From the NCBI GenBank assembly GCA_951813555.1, contig OX638344.1:2571076-2635075 (forward strand): a stretch of DNA of 64,000 nucleotides, written 5' to 3'. Of the stretch, positions 31,766 to 42,357 are shown piece after piece. This DNA is from an uncultured Acidimicrobiales bacterium (lineage in GTDB: Bacteria; Actinomycetota; Acidimicrobiia; Acidimicrobiales; Bin134). The notes under the pieces are model-generated. The model saw only the letters and a program-made list of their open reading frames with translations, did no database searches and was not told where the DNA came from. Made by a program: the position numbers and the translations under genes. Within the stretch, counting starts at the first letter, position 1; each line of letters starts with the position of its first letter.

Positions 31766-32695
31766 TCAGCCGATGCGCTCCAGTTGGCGACGGAGCCAGT
31801 CTTGTTGGTCGGCAGTGTAACGCCGGGCGATTTCGAGGTGGGCGAAGAGGGCGACACCGTGGGGGGCGCCCGGGTAGACGTGGAGCTCGGTGGGAACGCC
31901 GGCGCCGTAGAGGCGCATGGCATAGTCGATGTCCTCGTCGCGAAAGCCATCGGCTCCACCGACGCACACGTAGGCCTCGGGCAATCCCGACATATCTTCG
32001 GCCCGAGCCGCCGCCGCGGTGTAGGGCACGTCATCGGTGCCGTATAGATCGCCGAGGTAGCACTGCCAGCCGAACGTGTTCGACTCCCTCCTCCAAATCA
32101 GCAGGTCTTCAAGCTGGCTCGAAGGGGTGATCTGGCGGTCGTCGATCATCGGGCAGTCCAAAAGCTGGAACTGCAACGGCACCTCGCCCCGGTCCCGGGC
32201 CAGCAGCGCCAACGCGGCGCACAATCCGCCGCCCGCGCTGACCCCGGTGATGCCGATCTTGGCGGGATCGATGCCGAGTTCTGCCGCGTTGTCGTAGGTC
32301 CACTTCAGACCGGCGTAGCAGTCCTCCAGCGGCCCGGGATACGGCGTCTCCGGCGACAGCCGGTACTCCACCGACACCCCGACGACGCCGTACTTCGGGC
32401 ACCATGTGTCGAATTTGGCGTCGTCCATCTCGTAGCTGCCCAGGATGTAACCCCCGCCGTGAATCGAGTACACGCACGGCAGGGCACCCTCGGTTTCCAC
32501 CGCCCTATGCACCCGCACCAACACGCCATTGGCCTCGTCCACCACATGATCTGTGCGCTCTACCGCATCGCTGAGTTCGGGAGGCTCCCCCATAGGCGTC
32601 TCCCGCAATTCGGGCAAGACCTCGGCATTGATCTCACCGAGGGGCACCATGTCCTTGAGCGGCTCAATCTCCTCGTGCAGCGCAACCGTCGCCAT
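31766..32695 (-). CDS. Alpha/beta hydrolase (HSL-family esterase), tandem copy B
   Basis: A 309-residue paralogue of copy A. The start chosen is ATG at 32695 (MATVALHEEIEPL), because it aligns with copy A's start; the same frame extends further upstream without coding character. Same motifs: HGGGYI near 80, GVSAGGG near 153, 'CVGGADGFRDEDID' near 250 and 'PGAPHGVALFAH' near 284. It lies 35 bp upstream of copy A, so they form one transcription unit. Changes cluster in the N-terminal cap region and near 'EDLLIWRRESNTFG', which could alter substrate choice. Confidence 0.9.
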   Translation of the reverse strand: MATVALHEEIEPLKDMVPLGEINAEVLPELRETPMGEPPELSDAVERTDHVVDEANGVLVRVHRAVETEGALPCVYSIHGGGYILGSYEMDDAKFDTWCPKYGVVGVSVEYRLSPETPYPGPLEDCYAGLKWTYDNAAELGIDPAKIGITGVSAGGGLCAALALLARDRGEVPLQFQLLDCPMIDDRQITPSSQLEDLLIWRRESNTFGWQCYLGDLYGTDDVPYTAAAARAEDMSGLPEAYVCVGGADGFRDEDIDYAMRLYGAGVPTELHVYPGAPHGVALFAHLEIARRYTADQQDWLRRQLERIG

Positions 32696-32845
32696 GCCAA
32701 CTCCTTCCATCAACTGGGTAGATTCAACGAGCGCGAATACTAGGTCACGCACAAACCACTGGGGTCCAACCACTTGCATGGGTGCCCCACTCCCCTGCTG
32801 AGTAACCTGCCGGGCGATGACTCTCGGCAAGAGCCTGAGCCCGCG

Positions 32846-35197
32846 ATGATCCTCAAACACTTGCGGGTCATCGAAGTGGGCGGAGGGATAGCGGCCTCCT
32901 ATGCGGGCAAGCTGCTGGCTGACGCCGGTGCCGACGTGATCAAGATCGAGCCCCCTGGCGGCGAGCCTTTGCGGCAGTGGTCGGCGTCGGGCGCTGAGCT
33001 GGGCGATAAAGACGGACCGCTGTTCCAGTTCCTGAACACCTCCAAGCGCTCGGTGGTCGGTGACCCAACCGAGCCGGACATGGCCGACCTGCTGGCCAGC
33101 GCCGACATCCTCATCGACTCCACCGACCATGGGCTGCCTCCGGCAACCATCGACGCCGCCCGCCAGGCCAATCCCGCGCTGGTGTTGGTGTCGATATCCC
33201 CCTGGGGGCGCACCGGCCCCTACGCTCACCGGCCGGCCACCGAGTTCACCTTGCAGGCCGAGTGCGGGGGCATCGGCAAGCGGGGCAACCCGGAGCGGCC
33301 GCCAGTGCAGGCCGGAGGCGCCATCGGCGAGTGGACCGCGGCCATCTACGCCGGGGTGGGCGCTTTAGCTGCCGCCCGAGCCGCCGGGCGCGGCGGCCAG
33401 GGCGACCATGTGGACGTGTCCATGTTCGAGACGATGGTCATGACCATGAACACGTACGCGTGGATCAACGCTGAGTTTCTCGGCGACACCAACCCCGTAC
33501 GACCCGGTCGCAATGTGGAGCTGCCTTCCATCGAGCCCACCGCCGACGGCCATGTGGGCTTTTGCACGGTGGCCCGCCAGCAGTTCCTGGACTTCCTGGT
33601 GATGATCGGTCGCCCCGACTGGCTGAAAGACGAGGAGATGTGCGGCTACGGGGGCCGCTGGAAGCGACGAGACGAGTTCCGATCTGCCATGCACGCCTGG
33701 ACCACCGAGCACACCACCGCCGAGGTGATTGCCGAAGCGTCGGCCCGGCGCATCCCGGTGGCCCCCATCGGGAACGGGGCTACCGTGCCGACCCTGGAGG
33801 CGTTTTCCGGCCGGGACGCTTTCACCGTCAACCCGTCGGGCGGATTCACCCAGCCGGCTATCCCCTACCAACTGCACGGCACTGATTCCCGGCCCTTCGA
33901 GCCGGTCCCTGCTGCGGGAGAGCACACCGGCCAGATCGAGGCCCATGTCCCCCAGCCCAACCGGGGTGAGCCCGCTGGCCTGCCTCTGGCGGGAGTGCGA
34001 GTGATCGACTTCACCGCCTGGTGGGCCGGCCCCATCGCCAGCCACTCACTGGCCCTGCTCGGCGCCGACGTGGTCAAGGTCGAGTCCATCCAGCGGGCCG
34101 ACGGGATGCGCTTCGCCTCCGCTCGCCCCCCCAGCGTGGACCAGTGGTGGGATTGGGGCATGGTCTTTCACGGCGCCAACACCAACAAGCGGGACATCAC
34201 CCTCGACCTCCGCTCTTCTGAGGGGGTGGCGGTGGCCGAGCGGCTGATCGCCGAAGCCGATGTGGTTATCGAGAACTTCACCCCCCGGGTGATGGAGGGT
34301 TTCGGCCTCACATGGGAGCGGCTGTCGGAACTAAATCCGAGGCTGATCATGACCCGGATGCCCGCCTTCGGCCTCAGCGGCGCTTGGCGGGACAACACCG
34401 GATTCGCCCAGACCATGGAGCAGCTCACCGGGATGGCCAACATCACCGGCTATCCCGACGAGGACCCCCAGATCCCCCGGGGGCCGTGCGACCCGCTGGC
34501 CGGTATGCACGCGGTGTTCGCCACGCTCACCGCCCTCGAGGAGAGGGACCAGACCGGCAAGGGACGGCTGGTGGAAGTGACCATGGTGGCCGCGGCCCTC
34601 AACGCTGCTGCCGAACAGTTGGTGGAATACTCCGCCCTCGGCTGCCAACTCCCCCGAGAGGGCAACCGGGGGCCGCGGGCCGCGCCCCAAGGCGTGTACA
34701 CCGCGGCCGGTTTCGAGCGCTGGGTGGCCGTGGCGGTGGCCGACAACCACCAGTGGGAGGCACTCTGCGGCCTGCTCGACCGCCCCGATTGGGCCGACTA
34801 CGACACCGCCGACAAGCGTCGGGCCGCCGCCGACGCCATCGATGCCGGGTTGGGCGAATGGATCGGCCCCCAAACCGACGCTGACGCGGTGGCACAACTG
34901 CTCGCTGCCGGGGTCCCGGCCAGCGTGGTGGCACTCGGAGCCGAGATCGGCAATCACGCTCAGCTTCGGACTCGCTCGTTCATCGAGCCGATCGACCACC
35001 CGGTGTGCGGTGAAGTGCCCTGTGCCAGCCTGCCGTTCCGCTTCGAATCATCACCCGGCCCCTGGACCAAGGCTCCGGCCCCCACTCTCGGCCAGCACAA
35101 TCGCGAGGTGCTGGGGGGCGAGCTGGGCCTGACCGATGAGGAGTTGGCTGAATTGGAGGCCAAAGGCGTCATCGGCACCCGCCCCGCCGGGCTTTAG
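32846..35197 (+). CDS. Fused two-domain family III CoA-transferase (CaiB/BaiF)
   Basis: A 783-residue protein from ATG at 32846 (MILKHLRVIEVGGGIAASY). Two CaiB/BaiF domains are in series. The first has 'GADVIKIEPPGGEPLRQW' near residue 30 and 'GDHVDVSMFETMV' near 190. The second begins near 375 with 'LAGVRVIDFTAWWAGP', then 'GADVVKVESIQRADGMRF' and 'GRLVEVTMVAAALNAAAEQ' near 575. The nucleophilic acid of this family normally lies after the V-(D/E)-V segment; here it is Glu in domain one and Ala in domain two, so only the first may be catalytic. It should move CoA between acids, activating a substrate for beta-oxidation-like steps. The end overlaps the convergent lipoprotein by 4 bases. Confidence 0.85.
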   Translation: MILKHLRVIEVGGGIAASYAGKLLADAGADVIKIEPPGGEPLRQWSASGAELGDKDGPLFQFLNTSKRSVVGDPTEPDMADLLASADILIDSTDHGLPPATIDAARQANPALVLVSISPWGRTGPYAHRPATEFTLQAECGGIGKRGNPERPPVQAGGAIGEWTAAIYAGVGALAAARAAGRGGQGDHVDVSMFETMVMTMNTYAWINAEFLGDTNPVRPGRNVELPSIEPTADGHVGFCTVARQQFLDFLVMIGRPDWLKDEEMCGYGGRWKRRDEFRSAMHAWTTEHTTAEVIAEASARRIPVAPIGNGATVPTLEAFSGRDAFTVNPSGGFTQPAIPYQLHGTDSRPFEPVPAAGEHTGQIEAHVPQPNRGEPAGLPLAGVRVIDFTAWWAGPIASHSLALLGADVVKVESIQRADGMRFASARPPSVDQWWDWGMVFHGANTNKRDITLDLRSSEGVAVAERLIAEADVVIENFTPRVMEGFGLTWERLSELNPRLIMTRMPAFGLSGAWRDNTGFAQTMEQLTGMANITGYPDEDPQIPRGPCDPLAGMHAVFATLTALEERDQTGKGRLVEVTMVAAALNAAAEQLVEYSALGCQLPREGNRGPRAAPQGVYTAAGFERWVAVAVADNHQWEALCGLLDRPDWADYDTADKRRAAADAIDAGLGEWIGPQTDADAVAQLLAAGVPASVVALGAEIGNHAQLRTRSFIEPIDHPVCGEVPCASLPFRFESSPGPWTKAPAPTLGQHNREVLGGELGLTDEELAELEAKGVIGTRPAGL

Positions 35198-36789
35198 CGC
35201 GTTCCCGACGAGTCGGCTGGATTGCGGCGGCTGGGGTTGACGCCCAGGGTGGCCGACTCAACGAGTTCAACCAGATTGTCGGGGTCGCAGTCCAAGGTGC
35301 CCTGGGTGGTGGGGTGGCGGCGGATCCAGCCGCTGGGAGTGGGGCTTGTCAGCATGAAGCACGGCGATGGAATCCCCTCGGCGGGATTGGTCGGGCCGTG
35401 GAGACCCCGGCCATCCCACTCGGTGATCGTTTCCGCCGCATCGATCACCAGCTCGCGGGTCAGCCCCCCGCCGCTGGTGAACATCGCCCGGTTCACTGCC
35501 TCCTCGAACAGCAGCGCAGACGCCCAGCTCGACAGGCCGATCAACTCCAACTCGGCTTCCTCGTCCACCTCTTCACGCAGGAAGAGCACGTATCTCACCA
35601 ACTCAACGTTGTCGCCTGGCTCTTCGAAGGGGAGCATTCCGATGCTCACCCAGATGTTCGATCCCAACTCCCCTGCTTGTTCAGCCCAGCTCTGGGAGTA
35701 GCAGTCAGTCGAGCACAGGACGAAGAATTCCCCACCGGTTGGCTCTTCTTCAATGACCGGGCCATCCTCGCCCGACTGCGCAGGAGCTTCTGCGGTCTCC
35801 GGTCCTGGCTCCTCCTCGGGCACTGAGGTGGGTTGCTCTACTGGGACACCAGTGGTCGCTCCCTCAAGAACCCCAGCCGGTTCCTCCGCAGGCGCCTCGG
35901 ATGGGAAGGTCGGCAACTGCTCCATCAGGCTCTCCCAGCCCTCGATCAGTTCGATAAGCCGCTGGCCATCCGCCGACCAGAAAATCCCCCGAGCCCCCGC
36001 TTCCAGCAGGGCAGTGGCCAGCGCGTCGTAGTCCTCGCCGACCACGTCGGCGGTGGCCTGGAACGTGAATCCGAATCCTCCGGCGGTGGCCGCCTCGATA
36101 TCCCGTTGGGCCCGATAAAAGGCCACCGGCAGGTCCAGAATGACCGTGCCCAATGCGGCCGAAGACTGCGGGTAGCGCTCGCTCAGGAACCGGGCCGGGC
36201 CGGCCGGCCCCAAGACGTTAGAAGTGGGGTTGGACACAAACGTTACCGGCGACTCCCGTCGGGCTGGGCTCAGCGCAGCTGCGGGGAAGTCGGGCAACCG
36301 GCAGGACTCGTCGTTCAGGAGATCCACCCCGTCTCCGTCGAACAGTGCATAAGAACCCACCAAGGCGAAGATGTCGCGCTCACAGGCCTCCCGGATGGCA
36401 GCACGGTGATCGAACACATTGGAATCGATGAGGACGATTTCCACGTCCCGGCCGCCAAGTCCTCCGGTGCTGTTCACGGCCTGGGCCCAGGCCCGCATGG
36501 CCAGCCACGCCGATTCGCTGCTGCCGGTCACCGCGTTGCCCGCGCTGGCGTCGGCGATCACTCCGATCTTGATCACGTCATCGCTGATGCCAGGAGCCTG
36601 AGGCTCAGCGGTCGGCCCCGGAGCCTCTGGCACCTCTGCCTCTGCGGTGGGGGTGGGCGTGGCCAGGGAGGGCCTCGATACCACCGGGCCCTCAAGGTCG
36701 GGGGTCTTGCAAGCCGCGACCGTCAAGGACAGCGCCACCGTCAGCGCGAACAGCGCGTAGGCGAACTTAAGAAAGCGGGCGAGCCGCAC
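35194..36789 (-). CDS. ABC-type amino-acid/amide substrate-binding lipoprotein (periplasmic-binding-like)
   Basis: A 531-residue exported protein. GTG at 36789 is taken as start because it directly precedes a signal: RLARFLKFAYALFALTVALSLTVAAC, lipobox VAAC near Cys27. A Pro/Glu/Thr-rich linker follows. Then comes a Leu/Ile/Val-binding-like fold: 'DDVIKIGVIADASAGNAVTG' near 70, 'NSTGGLGGRDVEIVLIDSN' near 105 and 'ARGIFWSADGQRLIELIEGWE' near 275. An unusual acidic Pro/Glu linker interrupts the second lobe around residues 310-360. No permease or ATPase is adjacent, so it may be an orphan receptor or act with a distant transporter. Confidence 0.78.
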   Translation of the reverse strand: MRLARFLKFAYALFALTVALSLTVAACKTPDLEGPVVSRPSLATPTPTAEAEVPEAPGPTAEPQAPGISDDVIKIGVIADASAGNAVTGSSESAWLAMRAWAQAVNSTGGLGGRDVEIVLIDSNVFDHRAAIREACERDIFALVGSYALFDGDGVDLLNDESCRLPDFPAAALSPARRESPVTFVSNPTSNVLGPAGPARFLSERYPQSSAALGTVILDLPVAFYRAQRDIEAATAGGFGFTFQATADVVGEDYDALATALLEAGARGIFWSADGQRLIELIEGWESLMEQLPTFPSEAPAEEPAGVLEGATTGVPVEQPTSVPEEEPGPETAEAPAQSGEDGPVIEEEPTGGEFFVLCSTDCYSQSWAEQAGELGSNIWVSIGMLPFEEPGDNVELVRYVLFLREEVDEEAELELIGLSSWASALLFEEAVNRAMFTSGGGLTRELVIDAAETITEWDGRGLHGPTNPAEGIPSPCFMLTSPTPSGWIRRHPTTQGTLDCDPDNLVELVESATLGVNPSRRNPADSSGTR

Positions 36790-36832
36790 GCCTTTATCGT
36801 CGCACGTAGCTGACGCCGCGCGGGCTGCGGGG

Positions 36833-38146
36833 TCAGGCCTGGGCAGCGGCGAAGCCCTGCTCCAGGTCGGCGATGATGTCGTCCACCGTCTCAAGGCCAA
36901 CCGACAACCTCACCAGTCCGGGGTACACACCAGTGCTGATCTGCTCCTGTTCGGTGAGCTGTGAGTGGGTGGTGGACGCCGGGTGGATCACCAGGCTGCG
37001 CACGTCGCCGATGTTGGCCACGTGGCTGTGCAGGGTGAGCGCGTTCACGAACTTCTCACCGGCGTCGCGTCCGCCCTTGATGTGGAAGGCGGGCACCGAG
37101 CCGTAGCCCTTGCCATCGGTGTAGTGGTTCATCCGCTCATGCCAGGGGCTGGACGACAGCCCGCCGAACTGCACCGACTCCACCTGGGAGTGGCCGTCGA
37201 GGTACTCGGCCACGGTTTGGGCGTTGGAGCAATGCCGCTCCATGCGGTAGCTGAGCGTCTCCAAGCCTTGCAGGAAGTAGAAGGCGTTTTGCGGGGAAAT
37301 GGCTGCACCGATGTCCCGAAGCAACTGCACCCGGGCCTTGATGATGAAGGAGCCGTGGCCCAGCGCCGGCCAGAAGGCCAGACCGTGGTAGCTGGGGTCG
37401 GGTTCGGTGAAGTTGGGGAAGCGGCCGCTGGCCCCATAGTCGAAGGTGCCGCCGTCGATGATGGCCCCGCCGATGGAGTTGCCGTGTCCGCCGATGAACT
37501 TGGTCATGGAGTGCACCACGATGTCGGCCCCATGGGCCAGCGGTTGCATCAGATAGGGAGACGGCACCGTGTTGTCCACCATCAGGGGGATGCCCTCGGC
37601 GTGGCCCACCGCGGCGACGCCCTCGATGTCGAGGCAGTCGTTCTTGGGGTTGCCGATGGTCTCGGCGTAGAGCACCTTGGTGTTCTCCCGAATGGCGTTC
37701 TTCCAGGCGCCCAGATCATCGGGGTCCTCGATGAACGACACCTCGATGCCCATCTTGGGCAGGGTGTAGTGCAGCAGGTTGTAGGTGCCGCCGTACAGCG
37801 ACGCAGAGGACACCACGTGGTCGCCCGACTCGGCCAGGTTCAAGATGGCCAGCGTCTCCGCCGCCTGCCCCGATGCCATGGCCAGCGCACCGGGAATGCC
37901 GATGGCGGTCTCGGTACCGCCCTCCAGCGCGGACAGGCGGGCCTCCAGCACCATCTGGGTGGGGTTCATGATGCGGGTGTAGATGTTGCCCACCTCGGCC
38001 AGTCCGAATAGCGCGGCGGCGTGCTCGGTGTCGCGGAACACATACGAGGTGGTTTGGTAGATGGGCACGGCCCGGGCCCCGGTGGCCGAATCGGGCTCCT
38101 GCCCGGAGTGGATCTGCTTGGTCTCAAAACCCCAGTTTTCGCTCAC
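36833..38146 (-). CDS. metY: O-acetylhomoserine sulfhydrylase-like PLP enzyme
   Basis: A 437-residue Cys/Met-metabolism PLP enzyme of OAH sulfhydrylase length, longer than cystathionine gamma-synthases of ~390. The N-terminus is 'WGFETKQIHSGQEPDSATGARAVPIYQTTSYVF'. PLP Lys is in 'VVHSMTKFIGGHGNSIGG' near residue 214, and 'YRMERHCSNAQTVAEYL' and 'LVRLSVGLETVDDIIADL' are typical. It makes homocysteine from O-acetylhomoserine and sulfide. It lies on the same strand below ilvC, separated by a hairpin at 38209-38234. The metY symbol follows family length; metZ-like activity cannot be excluded. Confidence 0.88.
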   Translation of the reverse strand: MSENWGFETKQIHSGQEPDSATGARAVPIYQTTSYVFRDTEHAAALFGLAEVGNIYTRIMNPTQMVLEARLSALEGGTETAIGIPGALAMASGQAAETLAILNLAESGDHVVSSASLYGGTYNLLHYTLPKMGIEVSFIEDPDDLGAWKNAIRENTKVLYAETIGNPKNDCLDIEGVAAVGHAEGIPLMVDNTVPSPYLMQPLAHGADIVVHSMTKFIGGHGNSIGGAIIDGGTFDYGASGRFPNFTEPDPSYHGLAFWPALGHGSFIIKARVQLLRDIGAAISPQNAFYFLQGLETLSYRMERHCSNAQTVAEYLDGHSQVESVQFGGLSSSPWHERMNHYTDGKGYGSVPAFHIKGGRDAGEKFVNALTLHSHVANIGDVRSLVIHPASTTHSQLTEQEQISTGVYPGLVRLSVGLETVDDIIADLEQGFAAAQA

Positions 38147-38208
38147 GGATTTTCCTTCTTCCTTATTGAGTAACCGGATAGATACTAATGAATAACTGCC
38201 CTTAAGCC

Positions 38209-39823
<1,615 letters not shown>

Positions 39824-39827
<4 letters not shown>

Positions 39828-41563
39828 CGGGGTCGGTCCTGCTGGGAGGGATCGACCACCACGTCGCTGTTGGACATGCCGGCCGGAACCATGGGAAACA
39901 CATTCTCACCAGCCTCGCAGCGAAACTCGACCACAACCGGCTGGTCGTTGATCTCGTTGGCCTGGGCAATGGCCGGACCGACCTCCTCGGGCGACTCCAC
40001 CCGGAGCCCTACGCATCCCAGAGCCTCGGCCCACATCTTGTAGTCAGGCACGTCGCGGGTCAGGTATACCTCGGAATAGCGCTCCTCATAGAACATCTCC
40101 TGCCATTGGCGGACCATCCCCAAATACGCGTTGTTGATCAGGGCCACCTTGATCGGGAACCCCTCAGTGGCCGCGGTGACCAACTCCTGGGCGGTCATCT
40201 GGAAGCAGCCATCGCCGTCCACCGCCCACACCATGCGGTCGGGCCGGCCCGCTTTGGCCCCGATGGCCGCGGGGATGGCGAATCCCATGGTGCCCAGTCC
40301 GCCCGAGTTCACCCAGGTGTAGGGGTGGTTGAACTTCCAGTACTGGCTGGTCCACATCTGGTGCTGGCCTACCCCCGAGGCCACGATGGTGTCGTCGGGG
40401 GTAGCGTCGCGCAGCTGCTCCAGCACATACTGAGGCTTGAGCAGCTCATCGTCTTTCGACTGCTCGTAGGTCAGCGGGAAGCGCTCCTGCCATCCGCTGA
40501 TGCGCGACCTCCACCGGTTCCGGTCGGGCTGGGACTCGTTCCCGCCCAGCTCCCCCAGCGCCTTGACCAGATCTTCGATCACCAGCCGGCAGTCGCCCTG
40601 GATGGCAACGTCAGGGCGGCGCACCTTGCCCAGCTCGGCGCTGTCGATGTCCACATGGATGATCTTGGCCAGGGGGGCGAACCCAGCCACCTTGCCGGTG
40701 ACCCGGTCGTCGAAGCGGGCGCCTAGGGCGATGAGCAGGTCGGCCTCCTGCATGGCGGTGACCGCGGTGTAGTTGCCGTGCATTCCGGGCATGCCCAAAC
40801 ACAGCGGGTGGTCGTCGGGGAACCCGCCTCGGTTCATAAGCGTGGTGACCACGGGGATGCCGGTGAGCTCGGCCAGCTCCAACAGGGCCTCGGCGGCCCG
40901 GGCCTTCAAGATTCCCCCCCCGCTGTAGATCACCGGGCGCTCGGCCTCGCAGATGAGCTTGGCCGCCTGGCGGATCAGCTCGGAGTCGCCGGCGCGGTTG
41001 GGGTGGTAGCCGGGCAGGTCGTGGCTGTCAGGCGTGTACCACTCCATCGCCGAGCGGGGGTTGTTGGGATCGACGATGTCTTTGGGGATGTCCACCAGTA
41101 CCGGACCGGGGCGGCCGGTGGTGGCGATGTGGAAGGCGTCGTGGATCACCTGCGGGATGTCGGCCGCCTCGGTCACCAGGTAGTTGTGCTTGGTCACCGA
41201 CATGGTGATGCCGGTGGTGTCGCACTCCTGGAAGGCGTCGGTGCCGATGGCCGCATAGGGCACCTGGCCGGTGACAACCACCATGGGGATGGAGTCCATG
41301 TAGGCGTCGCACAGCGGGGTGACGATGTTGGTGGCCGCCGGTCCCGACGTGACCATGGCCACGCCGGGGCGGCCGGTGGCGTGGGCATACCCCTCGGCCA
41401 TGTGGCCGGCGCCCTGCTCGTGGCGGACCAGCACATGGCGGATGGACGAGTCGATCAGCGGGTCGTACACCGGCAGGATGGCCCCACCGGGCAGGCCGAA
41501 CAAGATGTCCACGCCCTCGTCCTCGAGGGCCTTCATCAGGGCTTGTCCGCCGTTCATGTTCAT
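39824..41563 (-). CDS. ilvB: Acetolactate synthase large subunit
   Basis: A ThDP-dependent enzyme of about 579 residues. ATG at 41563 (MNMNGGQALMKAL) is preferred to a TTG nine bases upstream. 'GVDILFGLPGGAILPVYDPL' near residue 15 and catalytic Glu in 'LVRHEQGAGHMAEGYA' near 45 are normal. 'PVLVDIPKDI' is near 160, and the ThDP motif 'WAVDGDGCFQMTAQELVTA' near 450 ends in 'NNAYLGMVRQW'. It condenses pyruvate or 2-oxobutyrate to acetohydroxy acids. A leader peptide and terminator-like hairpin precede it (41642-41747), indicating attenuation by branched-chain aminoacyl-tRNAs. Confidence 0.96.
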
Positions 41564-41641
41564 GTTTGGCAACCGTTCACTTAGATTTCCACCACGATCT
41601 TCCTGTTTGGATCAACCTTTCGGGCTTGTCCTAAAAGGAAA

Positions 41642-41662
41642 GACCTCCCGGAGTGGGAGGTC
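41642..41662 (-). terminator. ilvB attenuator terminator hairpin
   Basis: On the minus strand, GACCTCCC (41662-41655) and GGGAGGTC (41649-41642) form a perfect 8-bp stem with a 5-base loop, followed by TTTCCTTTT. This is an intrinsic terminator shape between the leader peptide and ilvB. A GC-rich region just upstream (41664-41698) has GGTC...GACC and CCGG repeats that could form the competing structure. Confidence 0.72.
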
Positions 41663-41699
41663 GGAAGCGCTCGGTCTCCGGGCCGGCCGGGACCGCGCG

Positions 41700-41747
41700 C
41701 TACAGGCGTACTACGAGAATCGCTCCAGAATGGGGATGGCGCTTCAT
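41700..41747 (-). CDS. ilvB leader peptide (MKRHPHSGAILVVRL)
   Basis: A 15-codon frame runs from ATG at 41747 to TAG at 41700. Five of its last six residues are branched-chain (Ile-Leu-Val-Val-Arg-Leu), and it lies 38 bases before the terminator hairpin and ~136 bases before ilvB. This is the arrangement of ribosome-mediated attenuators of ilv operons in Actinobacteria. Stalling at Ile, Leu or Val codons when charged tRNA is scarce would block the terminator. The ribosome-binding match upstream (GGTGG) is modest. Confidence 0.75.
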   Translation of the reverse strand: MKRHPHSGAILVVRL

Positions 41748-41781
41748 AGGATGCCACCAGTATGAACGCTAGAGGTCCCTT

Positions 41782-42357
41782 GTGACAAGACGGTTAGGGG
41801 TGTATCCCGGCTCGTTCAATCCGCCCACCATCGGGCACCTGGCCATCGCTCGGGCGGCAATGGCGCAGCGGGGGCTTGACCAGGTCGATTTGGTCGTGTC
41901 GCGGGTGGCGCTGGGCAAAGAGTTGGCAGTGGTGCCTGCATTCGAGGATCGCATCTCCGTCTTAGAAGCGTCGGTGGCCGACATCGACGGGCTGGAGGTT
42001 GCGGTGACCGATCACCAGCTCTTGGTAGAGATCGCCCAGGGGTACGATGTGGTGGTCATGGGCGCGGACAAATGGGCCCAAGTACAGGACCCGGCGTTTT
42101 ACGGGGACTCGGTGGAGGCTCGCGACCAGGCGGTGGAAGCCCTGTTGAGGTTGGACCTGGCCATAGCTCCCCGGCCAACTTTCGAGGTGCCGGCGGGCGC
42201 GGAACTGGACATCGGGCCTGAGATGATCACAGTGTCATCCAGCGGTGCCCGCCAAGGACGGCTGGAGTGGATGACCGCCGCGGCCCGGGCGTTCAACGAC
42301 GCCACCGGCGCCTGGTCTGACCCCGATCTCTATGAGCGCACCGCTAGGCCTCGGTAA
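41782..42357 (+). CDS. Nicotinate-nucleotide adenylyltransferase-like nucleotidyltransferase
   Basis: A 191-residue protein with the cytidylyltransferase-type fold. '[22 protein letters not shown]' near residue 5 has the (H/T)xGH motif, and '[15 protein letters not shown]' near 153 corresponds to the ISSTxxR motif. '[14 protein letters not shown]' near 88 resembles the NadD substrate region. It is shorter and more divergent than canonical NadD, so nadD is not assigned. Start at 41782 is only 34 bp from the ilvB leader ATG, so the two divergent promoters share that space. Confidence 0.75.
   Translation: MTRRLGVYPGSFNPPTIGHLAIARAAMAQRGLDQVDLVVSRVALGKELAVVPAFEDRISVLEASVADIDGLEVAVTDHQLLVEIAQGYDVVVMGADKWAQVQDPAFYGDSVEARDQAVEALLRLDLAIAPRPTFEVPAGAELDIGPEMITVSSSGARQGRLEWMTAAARAFNDATGAWSDPDLYERTARPR

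Noticed and set aside
36965..38011. 348-codon plus-strand frame opposite metY
   Set aside because: His/Gly/Val-rich shadow of the real PLP enzyme, which has all its catalytic motifs.
38147..38208. SAM or other riboswitch before metY
   Set aside because: Only about 60 bases lie between the ilvC hairpin and the start, with no recognisable aptamer.
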